Positions 1 through 12,066 of a stretch of 64,000 nt of DNA are shown here, piece after piece. The notes beneath the pieces were generated by a model, which was not told the DNA's origin, did not search any database, and worked only from the letters and a program-made list of their open reading frames with translations. This DNA comes from Pectobacterium peruviense (lineage in GTDB: Bacteria; Pseudomonadota; Gammaproteobacteria; Enterobacterales; Enterobacteriaceae): assembly GCF_002847345.1 (NCBI RefSeq), contig NZ_LXFV01000005.1, positions 248,001 to 312,000 on the forward strand, read 5' to 3'. A program made the position numbers and the translations under genes. How positions within the stretch are numbered: position 1 is the stretch's first letter; every line of letters starts with the position of its first letter.

Positions 1-3000
1 ACCCGCAGCGGTCGCATCCTGCACTCTGCCGAAACCGACAACGACCTGAAAAGCCGCCACCCTTACAAAGAGTGGATGGAGAAAAACGTTAAGCGTCTGG
101 TGCCGTTTGAAGAGTTGCCAGACGATCAGGTCGGCAGTCGTGAATTCAACGATGAGCTGCTGGAAACCTACCAGAAACAGTACGGCTACAGCAGTGAAGA
201 GCTGGATCAGGTCATCCGCGTACTGGGCGAAAACGGTCAGGAGGCCACTGGCTCCATGGGCGATGACACACCGTTCGCCGTGCTGTCGAGCCGTCCGCGC
301 ATCATTTATGACTACTTCCGTCAGCAGTTCGCGCAGGTCACCAACCCGCCGATCGATCCGCTGCGCGAAGCACATGTAATGTCACTGGCGACCAGCATTG
401 GCCGTGAAATGAACGTCTTCTGTGAAGCAGAAGGTCAGGCTCACCGTCTGAGCTTTAAATCGCCCATCCTGCTTTACTCCGACTTCACACAGTTGACGTC
501 GCAGGATGAACTGCACTATCGCGCCGACACGCTGGATCTGACGTTTGATCCGTCGCAGCAAACGCTGCAACAGACTATCGAAAAACTGTGTGACGAAGCA
601 GAGAGCAAAGTCAGAGACGGTGCCGTTCTGCTGGTGCTGTCCGACCGTAGCATTAGCGAATCACGCTTGCCTGTCCCTGCGCCAATGGCCGTAGGTGCTG
701 TTCAGCGCCGTTTGGTAGAAAAGAGTCTGCGCTGCGATGCTAACATCATTGTTGAAACCGCCAGCGCACGCGACCCGCACCACTTTGCCGTGCTGTTAGG
801 CTTTGGTGCGACGGCTATCTATCCTTACCTCGCCTACGAAACGCTGGCACGGATGGTGGATAACCACACCATCGACAAACCTTATCGCGCCGTGATGCTG
901 AACTACCGTAACGGCATCAATAAAGGCCTGTACAAAATCATGTCCAAAATGGGCATCTCGACGATTGCATCCTATCGCTGCTCTAAGCTGTTTGAAGCTG
1001 TGGGTCTGCATAAAGATGTGTCGACGCAGTGCTTCCTGGGCGTAGTCAGCCGCATCGGCGGAGCAAACTACAGCGACTTTGAACAGGATCTGCTGAACCT
1101 GTCCAAACGTGCCTGGTTGAAGCGCAAAACGCTGGAACAGGGTGGCCTGCTGAAGTTTGTTCACGGCGGCGAATATCATGCCTATAACCCGGATGTCGTC
1201 ACGACGCTGCAAACTGCGGTGAAAACTGGCGAGTACAGCGATTACGAACAATACGCCAAACTGGTGAACGAGCGCCCAGCGGCAACATTACGCGACCTGC
1301 TGGCGCTAAAACCGCAAGAAGGCGCGGCCATCGCTATCGACAGCGTCGAACCGGCTTCTGAAATGTTCAAACGTTTCGATACCGCAGCGATGTCTATCGG
1401 TGCACTCAGCCCCGAAGCGCATGAATCGCTGGCAGAAGCGATGAACAGCCTAGGCGGTTTCTCCAACTCTGGTGAGGGTGGTGAAGATCCGGCGCGTTAC
1501 GGCACGAATAAAGTGTCCCGTATCAAGCAGGTTGCCTCTGGTCGTTTTGGTGTGACGCCAGCCTATCTGGTCAACGCCGATGTGATTCAGATTAAAGTGG
1601 CACAGGGTGCGAAACCGGGTGAAGGCGGTCAGTTACCGGGTGATAAAGTCACGCCGTACATTGCTCGTCTGCGCTATTCCGTACCGGGTGTGACGCTGAT
1701 TTCACCTCCGCCACACCACGATATTTACTCTATCGAAGACTTGGCGCAGTTGATTTTCGATCTTAAGCAGGTCAACCCGAAAGCGATGATTTCGGTAAAA
1801 CTGGTATCCGAGCCGGGCGTGGGTACTATCGCCACCGGCGTTGCCAAGGCGTATGCCGACCTGATAACCATCGCCGGTTACGACGGTGGTACGGGTGCAA
1901 GCCCGCTGTCTTCAGTGAAATATGCGGGTTGCCCGTGGGAACTGGGTCTGGTTGAAACACAGCAGGCTTTGGTATCCAACGGCCTGCGTCACAAAATTCG
2001 CCTTCAAGTGGACGGCGGCCTGAAAACCGGTCTGGATATCGTCAAAGCGGCGATTCTGGGTGCTGAAAGCTTCGGCTTCGGCACTGGACCAATGGTTGCG
2101 CTGGGCTGTAAATACCTGCGTATCTGCCACCTGAATAACTGTGCAACGGGTGTTGCAACGCAGGATGAGAAACTGCGCCGCGATCACTACCACGGCCTGC
2201 CTGAGCGTGTGACCAACTACTTTCACTTCATCGCACATGAAACCCGCGTGCTGATGGCAGAACTGGGCGTCAGCCATCTGGTGGATCTGATTGGCCGCAC
2301 CGACCTGCTGGTTGAGCTGGACGGTTTCAGTGCTAAACAGAACAAGCTGGATCTGTCGCCACTGCTGCACGCCGCACAGCCTCAGCCGGGCAAAGCGCTG
2401 TACTGCACTGAAAGCAATCTGTCGTTCGATAAAGGCTTGTTGAACAAAGAACTGCTGGCACAGGCACAGCCGCACATCGATGCGAAACAGGGCAAAGCGC
2501 TCTACTTCGATATCCGCAACACCGATCGTTCTGTCGGCGCGACGCTGTCTGGCGCGATTGCCGAGAAACATGGCGATCAAGGGCTCGCTGGCGATCCAAT
2601 CAAAGCTTACTTCTCCGGTACCGCAGGACAAAGCTTTGGCGTCTGGAACGCAGGTGGTCTGGAGTTGAAATTAACTGGCGATGCCAACGACTACGTGGGC
2701 AAAGGCATGGCGGGCGGTAGCATCTCCGTGCGTCCTCCGGTGGGTTCGGCCTTCCGCAGTCACGAAGCCAGCATCATCGGTAACACCTGCCTCTACGGTG
2801 CCACTGGTGGCAAGCTGTTTGCCGCAGGCCGTGCAGGTGAGCGTTTCGCCGTGCGTAACTCCGGCTGTATCACCGTGGTAGAAGGCATCGGCGATAACGG
2901 TTGTGAATACATGACGGGTGGTATCGTCTGCGTGTTGGGTCGTACCGGCGTGAACTTTGGCGCAGGCATGACCGGCGGGTTCGCCTACGTGCTGGATGAA

Positions 3001-3264
3001 GACGGTGAATTCCGCAAACGCGTTAACCCAGAGCTGGTAGAAGTGCTGGATGTGGAAGAGCTGGCTATTCATGAAGAGCATCTGCGTGGCCTGATCACCG
3101 AGCATGTACAGAATACCGGTTCACACCGCGGAGAAGAGATCCTCGCTAACTGGCCGACCTGGGCACCGAAATTTGCTCTGGTGAAACCGAAGTCAAGTGA
3201 TGTGAAGGCATTGTTGGGTCACCGTAGTCGTTCCGCAGCCGAGCTGCGGGTTCAGGCGCAGTAA
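1..3264 (+). CDS. gltB: Glutamate synthase (NADPH) large subunit, 5' truncated by window edge
   Basis: Large subunit of NADPH-glutamate synthase. It channels ammonia from glutamine to 2-oxoglutarate to make two glutamates, in the cytoplasm together with GltD. The reading frame is open from base 1 and gives 1087 residues. About 400 N-terminal residues, including the catalytic Cys of the class II glutaminase domain, lie outside the window. Visible parts are the central and FMN-binding synthase domains, with GEGGEDPARYG near window codon 487. A C-x5-C-x4-C [3Fe-4S] cluster sits at window codons 703, 709 and 714. The C-terminal part is a glycine-rich beta-helix. gltD follows after 9 bases, so the two are co-transcribed. 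Identity is near certain; the true start cannot be seen. Confidence 0.97.
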   Translation, partial: TRSGRILHSAETDNDLKSRHPYKEWMEKNVKRLVPFEELPDDQVGSREFNDELLETYQKQYGYSSEELDQVIRVLGENGQEATGSMGDDTPFAVLSSRPRIIYDYFRQQFAQVTNPPIDPLREAHVMSLATSIGREMNVFCEAEGQAHRLSFKSPILLYSDFTQLTSQDELHYRADTLDLTFDPSQQTLQQTIEKLCDEAESKVRDGAVLLVLSDRSISESRLPVPAPMAVGAVQRRLVEKSLRCDANIIVETASARDPHHFAVLLGFGATAIYPYLAYETLARMVDNHTIDKPYRAVMLNYRNGINKGLYKIMSKMGISTIASYRCSKLFEAVGLHKDVSTQCFLGVVSRIGGANYSDFEQDLLNLSKRAWLKRKTLEQGGLLKFVHGGEYHAYNPDVVTTLQTAVKTGEYSDYEQYAKLVNERPAATLRDLLALKPQEGAAIAIDSVEPASEMFKRFDTAAMSIGALSPEAHESLAEAMNSLGGFSNSGEGGEDPARYGTNKVSRIKQVASGRFGVTPAYLVNADVIQIKVAQGAKPGEGGQLPGDKVTPYIARLRYSVPGVTLISPPPHHDIYSIEDLAQLIFDLKQVNPKAMISVKLVSEPGVGTIATGVAKAYADLITIAGYDGGTGASPLSSVKYAGCPWELGLVETQQALVSNGLRHKIRLQVDGGLKTGLDIVKAAILGAESFGFGTGPMVALGCKYLRICHLNNCATGVATQDEKLRRDHYHGLPERVTNYFHFIAHETRVLMAELGVSHLVDLIGRTDLLVELDGFSAKQNKLDLSPLLHAAQPQPGKALYCTESNLSFDKGLLNKELLAQAQPHIDAKQGKALYFDIRNTDRSVGATLSGAIAEKHGDQGLAGDPIKAYFSGTAGQSFGVWNAGGLELKLTGDANDYVGKGMAGGSISVRPPVGSAFRSHEASIIGNTCLYGATGGKLFAAGRAGERFAVRNSGCITVVEGIGDNGCEYMTGGIVCVLGRTGVNFGAGMTGGFAYVLDEDGEFRKRVNPELVEVLDVEELAIHEEHLRGLITEHVQNTGSHRGEEILANWPTWAPKFALVKPKSSDVKALLGHRSRSAAELRVQAQ

Positions 3265-4692
<1,428 letters not shown>

Positions 4693-4712
4693 AAACGCAC
4701 CACGTCTCTTGA

Positions 4713-4740
4713 GGGCAGCGCTAGCTGCCCTTTTCTTTTT
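4713..4740 (+). terminator. Rho-independent terminator of gltBD
   Basis: GGGCAG and CTGCCC pair around a CGCTAG loop at 4713-4730 and are followed by TTTTCTTTTT. It lies 20 bases after the gltD stop. Confidence 0.9.
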
Positions 4741-4946
4741 CCAACTTTAACCTTAAGCGTCTGTTAGCAACCGACAATAACCACGCTATTTTTTTCTTTA
4801 GAATTTCACACCAGATGAGCTAATAAACTCTTCATCTTTCCACTTCGCTTTAAAGAACTTTTCGTAATAAATCCTGCAATATCACGCGAAAGGCCTACAC
4901 TTACCTCCGGCATTTACTTGTCTTTATTGAGATTGGATTTCATTAA

Positions 4947-5729
<783 letters not shown>

Positions 5730-5753
5730 CGGCATATTTTGCTAACGATACGA

Positions 5754-5783
5754 AATAAGAAAGGGCACCGCAGTGGTGCCCTT
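5754..5783 (-). terminator. Terminator of sspAB
   Basis: AAGGGCACC and GGTGCCCTT (5761-5783) form a 9-bp stem. On the minus strand it is followed by TCTTATTTCG, a T-rich tail. On the plus strand there is no T tract, so it mainly serves sspB and only shields against convergent budC. Confidence 0.8.
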
Positions 5784-5792
5784 AGGAACGGA

Positions 5793-6296
5793 TTATTTTA
5801 CGACCCGTAGAGAGGGTCTGCCACCTTTAGGCGGCTGTGGTGGTTCATCATCAGAACCGGAACCATCGTCAGGTGCTTCAGAATCAGGTGAGCTATCGAC
5901 AATCGACATGATCGTCCCTGAAGAGGGCGCGCCTTCCTGAAAGTCTTCATATTCACCTGCACCTTCGTAAGCAGGTTCGGACTCAAACATCGTTCCAGCC
6001 CCATTCTCACGAGCGTAGATCGCCATTACGGCCGCCATCGGCACATGAACCTGGCGCGGTACGCCGCCAAAACGGGCATTGAAACGAACGCTGTCATCAG
6101 CTAACTCAAGGCCACCAACAGCGCGCGGTGCGATATTCAGCACAATCTGGCCGTCACGGGCGAACTCCATTGGCACCATAACATCCGGCAGGGTCACATC
6201 GACCACCAGATGAGGCGTTAATTGGTTATCCAACAACCAATCATAAAAAGCCCGTAATAAATACGGACGACGCGGAGACAGTTGAGACAACGCCAT
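5793..6296 (-). CDS. sspB: ClpXP protease specificity-enhancing factor (stringent starvation protein B)
   Basis: Adaptor that binds ssrA-tagged nascent proteins and the RseA fragment and delivers them to the ClpXP protease. It has 167 residues. The N-terminal substrate-binding domain runs to about residue 112. A long acidic, low-complexity linker follows, and the tail ends in GGRPSLRVVK, the conserved ClpX-docking peptide. It starts five bases below sspA in the same operon. The linker differs from that of E. coli, as is usual. Together with degS further along the window this is a second player in sigma-E signalling, because SspB promotes RseA degradation after DegS cleavage (known biology). 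Confidence 0.97.
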   Translation of the reverse strand: MALSQLSPRRPYLLRAFYDWLLDNQLTPHLVVDVTLPDVMVPMEFARDGQIVLNIAPRAVGGLELADDSVRFNARFGGVPRQVHVPMAAVMAIYARENGAGTMFESEPAYEGAGEYEDFQEGAPSSGTIMSIVDSSPDSEAPDDGSGSDDEPPQPPKGGRPSLRVVK

Positions 6297-6301
6297 ACAA
6301 T

Positions 6302-6943
6302 TTAACCTCGGGTTTGCAAACGCATTTCACGTTCTACTTCCGTCAGGGAAGCCAGGAACGCATCACGCTCAAAGACGCGTGTCATATAGCCTTTCAGTTC
6401 TTTCGCGCCCGAACCACTCAGTTCAATGCCTAACTGCGGCAGACGCCACAGCAGCGGAGCCAGATAGCAATCCACCAGGCTGAACTCTTCACTCATGAAA
6501 TAAGGCGCTTCATTAAACACTGGGGCAATGGCCAGCAGTTCTTCACGCAGTTGCTTACGCGCTGCGTCCGCTTCCTGAGCGTTGCCATGCGTAATTTTCT
6601 TCAGCAAAGAATACCAGTCGCTCTCAATGCGATGCATCATCAGGCGGCTGTTACCACGTGCAACCGGATAGACTGGCATTAACGGCGGATGAGGGAAACG
6701 TTCATCCAGATACTCCATGATAATACGTGATTCATAGAGCGTCAGTTCGCGATCGACCAGCGTCGGCACAGAACCATAAGGATTGAGGTCAATAAGATCC
6801 TGAGGCAGATTATCCATGTCAACCTGCTCAATCTCGACACTCACACCTTTTTCCGCCAATACAATGCGGACCTGATGGCTAAAAATGTCGGACTGACCAG
6901 AAAACAGCGTCATTACCGAACGTTTGTTGGCAGCGACAGCCAT
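6302..6943 (-). CDS. sspA: Stringent starvation protein A
   Basis: RNA-polymerase-associated protein with a glutathione S-transferase fold and no transferase activity. It affects stationary-phase, acid-tolerance and phage-type promoters. The product has 213 residues: a thioredoxin-like N-terminal half (MTLFSG near 11-16, SVPTLVDREL) and a helical C-terminal half. The ATG at 6943 was chosen because GGAGG sits five bases upstream. A longer reading would need a TTG at 6955 that overlaps this ribosome site. It is the first gene of sspA-sspB and follows the rpsI terminator, as in other enterobacteria. Confidence 0.97.
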   Translation of the reverse strand: MAVAANKRSVMTLFSGQSDIFSHQVRIVLAEKGVSVEIEQVDMDNLPQDLIDLNPYGSVPTLVDRELTLYESRIIMEYLDERFPHPPLMPVYPVARGNSRLMMHRIESDWYSLLKKITHGNAQEADAARKQLREELLAIAPVFNEAPYFMSEEFSLVDCYLAPLLWRLPQLGIELSGSGAKELKGYMTRVFERDAFLASLTEVEREMRLQTRG

Positions 6944-7211
6944 GAAAACCTCCAAGTTTATTGAGAATAATATGGCGAATAACTACGCAGTGAATAACCT
7001 GCAAACCGCTATTCGAAATTCTGCTCGCCAATGTGTAAACGTCACCTGATAAAATCCATCGTTTTAAACGACTACGCGATAGCTGGCACACAGGCATAAA
7101 ATCGGCTAATAGCTTATCAGATTTTGTTCGTTTTGTGGGGGCATAAGCGCAATTTCATCGCTAACATACGGAAAGTAAAGCGTATATTTCGAGGAAATTA
7201 TTTTTAGACAT
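6944..7211. other. Intergenic region rpsI-sspA
   Basis: No gene is visible here. The stretch must hold the sspA promoter (minus strand), because the rpsI terminator lies just upstream of it. It is A+T-rich near 7100-7210. No promoter hexamers stood out enough to place. Confidence 0.5.
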
Positions 7212-7242
7212 AAAAAACCCGGTGACCAGCACCGGGTTTTTT
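7212..7242 (-). terminator. Terminator of rplM-rpsI
   Basis: CCCGGTG and CACCGGG pair around ACCAG, flanked by A6 and T6. The T run is present on both strands, so it can work in both directions. It lies 30 bases beyond the rpsI stop. Confidence 0.92.
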
Positions 7243-7272
7243 GCATTGATTTCGCTACAATGCAGCCAGAAA

Positions 7273-7668
<396 letters not shown>

Positions 7669-7680
7669 CTATAATCCCGA

Positions 7681-8127
<447 letters not shown>

Positions 8128-8276
8128 TTAGTTACACGTTGGTGAACACCCTAACGCTCGAAAACAGTTGAGGCTCACACGACCATCAAGTCCAGCAAAC
8201 CTACCCCTTCGAATAGCCATTGCCGGCACTATAAAGTTTTTGGGAAAAAAACTTTGTTGTAACGTGGGGTCGCAAG

Positions 8277-8282
8277 ATTATA
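8277..8282 (-). promoter_or_regulatory. Probable rplM promoter -10
   Basis: On the minus strand a perfect TATAAT is followed by CTTGCGACCCC, a G+C-rich discriminator as found at stringently controlled ribosomal promoters. No clear -35 was found at 16-18 bases. Placement is inference. Confidence 0.5.
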
Positions 8283-8344
8283 GAGAAGTCATTCTCAAAA
8301 ATCGACCTTTTTTCACACGCAAATGACGAAAACTGCAGCCTGCG

Positions 8345-9493
8345 TTATGCCAGATGTGGCTGTCGTAGGTACTCTTCGCTTTGCATTTCCTGTAAACGAG
8401 ATAAACAGCGCTGATATTCAAATTTCAAGTGCTCTCCCTGGTAGATATCAAACATCGATGCCTGTGCAGAAATAATCAATTTGATACGACGATCGTAGCA
8501 CTCATCTACCAGCGCCAGAAAACGGCGAGCGGTGTTCTCTTCTTTCGTGTCCATTACCGTCACATTGTGCAACAGCATCGTGTGGTAGAGCCGCGACAGC
8601 GCAATGTAATCATTCTGGCTGCGCGCTTCTGTACACAGCGTGTGGAAATCGACAGCCAGCACGCCGTCGCTCACGCCGAGTGTCGTTAACGGACGATGAT
8701 TGACCTCCAGCACCGGTCCCGGCGTCTGCCATTTTTTCCCCGTCAGGCGAGTGAACATCTGCTGCATCGCAGCACTCGTTTCTTCATTCAGCGGCGAAAG
8801 ATAAAGGTGCGCCTGTGTCAGCGTACGCAGACGATAATCGATACCGGCATCGACATTGCGCACTTCACAATGCTGTTTAATTAGCTCAATGGCGGGTAGA
8901 AAGCGTGCGCGTTGTAATCCATTGCGATAGAGATCGTCCGGCGGAATATTCGACGTCGCTACCAGCGCAATACCACGGGCAAACAGCGCACGCAGCAATT
9001 CAGCCAGCAGCATCGCATCGGTAATGTCAGAGACAAAAAACTCATCGAAACACAGTACATCGGTTTCGGCTTTGAAGCCGTCGGCCACTTTCTCCAGCGG
9101 ATTTTCTTGCCCCTGAAACTGATTCAGCTCTTCATGTACACGCAGCATAAAGCGATGAAAATGCAGACGCATCTTACGTTCGGCAGGCAGGCTATGAAAA
9201 AACATATCCATCAGCCAGGTTTTACCACGCCCGACGCCGCCCCACATATACAGCCCTTGAACCGGCGCTGATTCGCGTTTATCACGTAATCCCAGCCAAC
9301 TACGCCATTTCCCCCGGCCAGACGCTTCCGCATCACCATCCGCAGCACGTTCGCATAGCGCCTGATGTATGGCTTCCAGACGCACAACGGTTTGCCGCTG
9401 CACCTCGTCCGGTTGATATTCGCCGGCGGAAAGTGCCTGTTGGTAAAGCGCCAAGGGTGTTGTTTGCTGCCGTGTTGCCTGTGGAGTAGCCAT
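8345..9493 (-). CDS. zapE: Cell division protein ZapE (AFG1-type ATPase)
   Basis: ATPase of the AFG1 family. ZapE acts at the division ring under stress and in E. coli affects FtsZ polymer stability. It has 382 residues. Walker A GGVGRGKT is at 85-92 and Walker B LCFDEF at 147-152, with sensor motifs further on (ATSNIPPD). It is transcribed toward rplM with its own upstream region, and is divergent from zapG. The ATG is supported by conservation; its ribosome site (AGGGA) is modest. Confidence 0.95.
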   Translation of the reverse strand: MATPQATRQQTTPLALYQQALSAGEYQPDEVQRQTVVRLEAIHQALCERAADGDAEASGRGKWRSWLGLRDKRESAPVQGLYMWGGVGRGKTWLMDMFFHSLPAERKMRLHFHRFMLRVHEELNQFQGQENPLEKVADGFKAETDVLCFDEFFVSDITDAMLLAELLRALFARGIALVATSNIPPDDLYRNGLQRARFLPAIELIKQHCEVRNVDAGIDYRLRTLTQAHLYLSPLNEETSAAMQQMFTRLTGKKWQTPGPVLEVNHRPLTTLGVSDGVLAVDFHTLCTEARSQNDYIALSRLYHTMLLHNVTVMDTKEENTARRFLALVDECYDRRIKLIISAQASMFDIYQGEHLKFEYQRCLSRLQEMQSEEYLRQPHLA

Positions 9494-9709
9494 CGCAATC
9501 CCTGAGAAAAAAGTTAGTCGTGTTTTGCTGTGTGTTGCCGTCGATTTAAGCCGTAATCGTCGCAGTTAACAACCTTGATGTCTGCGGTGAATCAACATTC
9601 CCTTCAGTCATCGAGCATCAGGATTCCACTCAGGCAAGGTTAACGGTTATAGTGACTATTATTAAGTGAAAAATCCCTACGGGACAACGACGTCAAAATA
9701 GGAGCGATT

Positions 9710-10114
9710 ATGACTTGGGAGTATGCGCTGATAGGTTTAGTTGTCGGTATTATTATTGGTGCTGTAGCCATGCGCTTTGGTAACCGTAAGCTGCGGCAAC
9801 AGCAGGTATTGCAAAATGAGCTGGAGAAAAGCAAAACCGAACTGGAAGACTATCGTCAGGAATTGGTCGGACACTTCGCCCGCAGTGCGGAGTTGTTGGA
9901 TAACATGGCGGATGACTATCGTCAGCTTTATCAGCACATGGCGAAAAGCTCCAATAACCTGTTACCTAACGTTCCCGGCCAGGATAATCCATTTAAATAC
10001 CGTCTGACCGAGTCAGAAGCGGATAATGATCAGGCACCGGTGAACATGCCACCACGCGATTATTCCGATGGTGCGTCAGGTTTGCTGCGGGGCGAGCGCC
10101 CGATCCGTAAATAA
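9710..10114 (+). CDS. zapG: Z-ring associated inner-membrane protein ZapG (YhcB, DUF1043)
   Basis: Inner-membrane protein of 134 residues. A single N-terminal transmembrane helix (about residues 4-22) contains small-residue motifs. A coiled coil follows (about 28-85), rich in Glu, Lys and Gln. The tail is proline-rich and disordered and ends in RGERPIRK. YhcB/ZapG links cell division with envelope synthesis in E. coli (known). An AGGAG ribosome site precedes the ATG. It is divergent from zapE. Confidence 0.94.
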   Translation: MTWEYALIGLVVGIIIGAVAMRFGNRKLRQQQVLQNELEKSKTELEDYRQELVGHFARSAELLDNMADDYRQLYQHMAKSSNNLLPNVPGQDNPFKYRLTESEADNDQAPVNMPPRDYSDGASGLLRGERPIRK

Positions 10115-10124
10115 TATCAACTAA

Positions 10125-10253
10125 TTATACCCTAAATAATTCGAGTTGCATGAAGGCGGCAAGAGAGGGAATCCCGATGAGCTTACCCAAGTAAGTGATT
10201 CGGGTGAGTAAACGCAGCCAACATACATGCAGCTTGAAGTATGACGGGTATAA
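10125..10253. repeat. ERIC element, copy 1
   Basis: A 129-bp imperfect palindrome with terminal inverted repeats TTATACCC and GGGTATAA. Its core holds GAGCTTAC...AAGTAAGTGATT, the pair that defines enterobacterial repetitive intergenic consensus elements. It lies directly after zapG and is non-coding. Confidence 0.92.
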
Positions 10254-10280
10254 CGTGAGGCTTTCTGGCCTCACGCTTTC
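10254..10280 (+). terminator. Probable zapG terminator
   Basis: CGTGAGGC and GCCTCACG pair over a 6-base loop at 10254-10275, followed by a C/T-rich tail. It abuts the ERIC element. Confidence 0.55.
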
Positions 10281-10481
10281 CCTCCCTTGTTCTACGCTTA
10301 TTAAGACGCACACCGCAGGCTGTCATCACCCGATCACGCGCCATAAAAAGCGATAGTTACAATCTGCTGACGAAACAGCAGTGAACTTTACACATTGATC
10401 GCCAGTCTGACTCTTCACCGTGTCTTTAAGTTTATATATCATCGTTTTATTCATCCGCAGGCCGTGAGAGAGTTAATAACA

Positions 10482-11852
10482 ATGAAAAAAACGTCATTAT
10501 TATTTAGTGCACTGGCAATGAGTATAGGTTTGACCCTGTCCACGCTTCCCGTAGCGAATGCTGCGCTGCCTGCCGTGGTTCAAGGGCAACAAACGCCAAG
10601 CCTGGCCCCGATGCTGGAAAAAGTCTTGCCAGCCGTCGTCAGCGTGCATGTTGAAGGTACACAGGTACAGCGTCAGCGCGTACCGGAAGAGTTCAAGTTC
10701 TTCTTTGGCCCGAACTTCCCGACGGACAAACAAAATTCTCGTCCGTTTGAAGGGCTGGGTTCTGGCGTGATTATTGATGCAGCAAAAGGTTATGTGCTCA
10801 CCAACAATCACGTTATTAATAACGCCGACAAAATCCGCGTCCAACTTAATGACGGGCGTGAATATGATGCGAAGCTGATTGGTCGCGACGAGCAGACCGA
10901 TATTGCTCTGCTACAGTTGAACGACGCCAAAAATCTGGTCGCCGTGAAAATGGCGGATTCCGATCAGTTGCGCGTCGGTGACTTTGCCGTTGCCGTGGGT
11001 AACCCATTCGGCCTCGGTCAAACTGCAACATCCGGCATTATCTCCGCACTGGGTCGTAGCGGCCTGAATCTTGAAGGGCTGGAAAACTTCATCCAGACCG
11101 ATGCTTCTATCAACCGCGGTAACTCCGGCGGTGCGCTGGTTAACCTTAACGGCGAACTGATCGGTATCAATACCGCGATTCTGGCTCCAGGCGGCGGAAA
11201 CATCGGTATCGGTTTCGCCATCCCTAGCAACATGGCTCAGAATCTGTCGCAGCAATTGGTTGAATTTGGCGAGGTAAAACGCGGACTGCTCGGTATTAAA
11301 GGCAGCGAGATGACGTCTGAGATGGCGAAAGCCTTCAACGTCGACGCACAGCGTGGCGCTTTCGTCAGCGAAGTCTTACCGAAATCTGCTGCGTCTAAAG
11401 CGGGTATCAAAGCGGGTGACGTGTTGACTACGCTGGATGGTAAACCGATCAGTAGCTTTGCAGAACTGCGAGCCAAAGTCGGCACCACCGCGCCGGGCAA
11501 GACCGTGAAAATCGGCCTGCTGCGCGATGGTAAACCGCAGGAAGTTTCCGTCGTGTTGGATAACAGCACTTCGGAATCAACCAGCGCCGAAACACTTTCA
11601 CCGTCATTGCAGGGTGCATCGCTGACCAATGGCCAATTGAAAGACGGCAGCAAAGGCGTGCAGATTGATAACGTTGCTAAGAACACACCTGCAGCGCAGG
11701 TTGGTCTGCAAAAAGGCGATATCATCATCGGCGTAAACCGCGAGCGTATTGAAAACATCACACAACTGCGCAAACTGCTGGAAGCGAAACCTTCCGTTCT
11801 GGCACTGAATATCGTCCGGGGCGAAGAAACGATCTATCTGCTGCTACGTTAA
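10482..11852 (+). CDS. degQ: Periplasmic serine endoprotease DegQ (HtrA family)
   Basis: Periplasmic HtrA protease and chaperone that degrades misfolded envelope proteins. It has 456 residues. The signal peptide covers 1-27 (cleavage after VANA). The catalytic triad is H110, D140 and S215 (GNSGGAL), and two PDZ domains follow (about 260-345 and 365-456). The start MKKTSLLFS was chosen for its classic signal sequence; an upstream in-frame ATG at 10395 would bury it. It could be read as the paralogue degP, but the length and pairing with degS fit degQ. degS follows after 214 bases. Confidence 0.95.
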   Translation: MKKTSLLFSALAMSIGLTLSTLPVANAALPAVVQGQQTPSLAPMLEKVLPAVVSVHVEGTQVQRQRVPEEFKFFFGPNFPTDKQNSRPFEGLGSGVIIDAAKGYVLTNNHVINNADKIRVQLNDGREYDAKLIGRDEQTDIALLQLNDAKNLVAVKMADSDQLRVGDFAVAVGNPFGLGQTATSGIISALGRSGLNLEGLENFIQTDASINRGNSGGALVNLNGELIGINTAILAPGGGNIGIGFAIPSNMAQNLSQQLVEFGEVKRGLLGIKGSEMTSEMAKAFNVDAQRGAFVSEVLPKSAASKAGIKAGDVLTTLDGKPISSFAELRAKVGTTAPGKTVKIGLLRDGKPQEVSVVLDNSTSESTSAETLSPSLQGASLTNGQLKDGSKGVQIDNVAKNTPAAQVGLQKGDIIIGVNRERIENITQLRKLLEAKPSVLALNIVRGEETIYLLLR

Positions 11853-11857
11853 TCGCT

Positions 11858-11874
11858 TGTCGTTTTTTACGACA
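11858..11874. other. Short hairpin after degQ
   Basis: TGTCGT and ACGACA pair around five T bases. A second, A+T-rich inverted repeat lies at 11901-11930 (GTTAAAAAATTTC with GAAATTTTTAAC). Either could reduce read-through into degS. Neither is a textbook terminator. Confidence 0.4.
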
Positions 11875-12066
11875 GCCTAACCAGCCAGAAAATCGCTGAT
11901 GTTAAAAAATTTCCGGGAGAAATTTTTAACGTTGTATCAGCAACGGCCCGTAAGGGGGGCGGCCAGGGATGGCACGCCATAAAAAATCGGACACCGAGCC
12001 ATGCGGTGTCCGAACTTCTCGTGATATCCTCCCCTTATCTCCCTTTTTCCACAGTAAATCGCAGCC

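Noticed and set aside
10125-10253. ERIC copies as CRISPR repeats or insertion-sequence ends
   Set aside because: The three copies are about 8-10 kb apart, without regular spacers or transposase. Their core matches ERIC elements.
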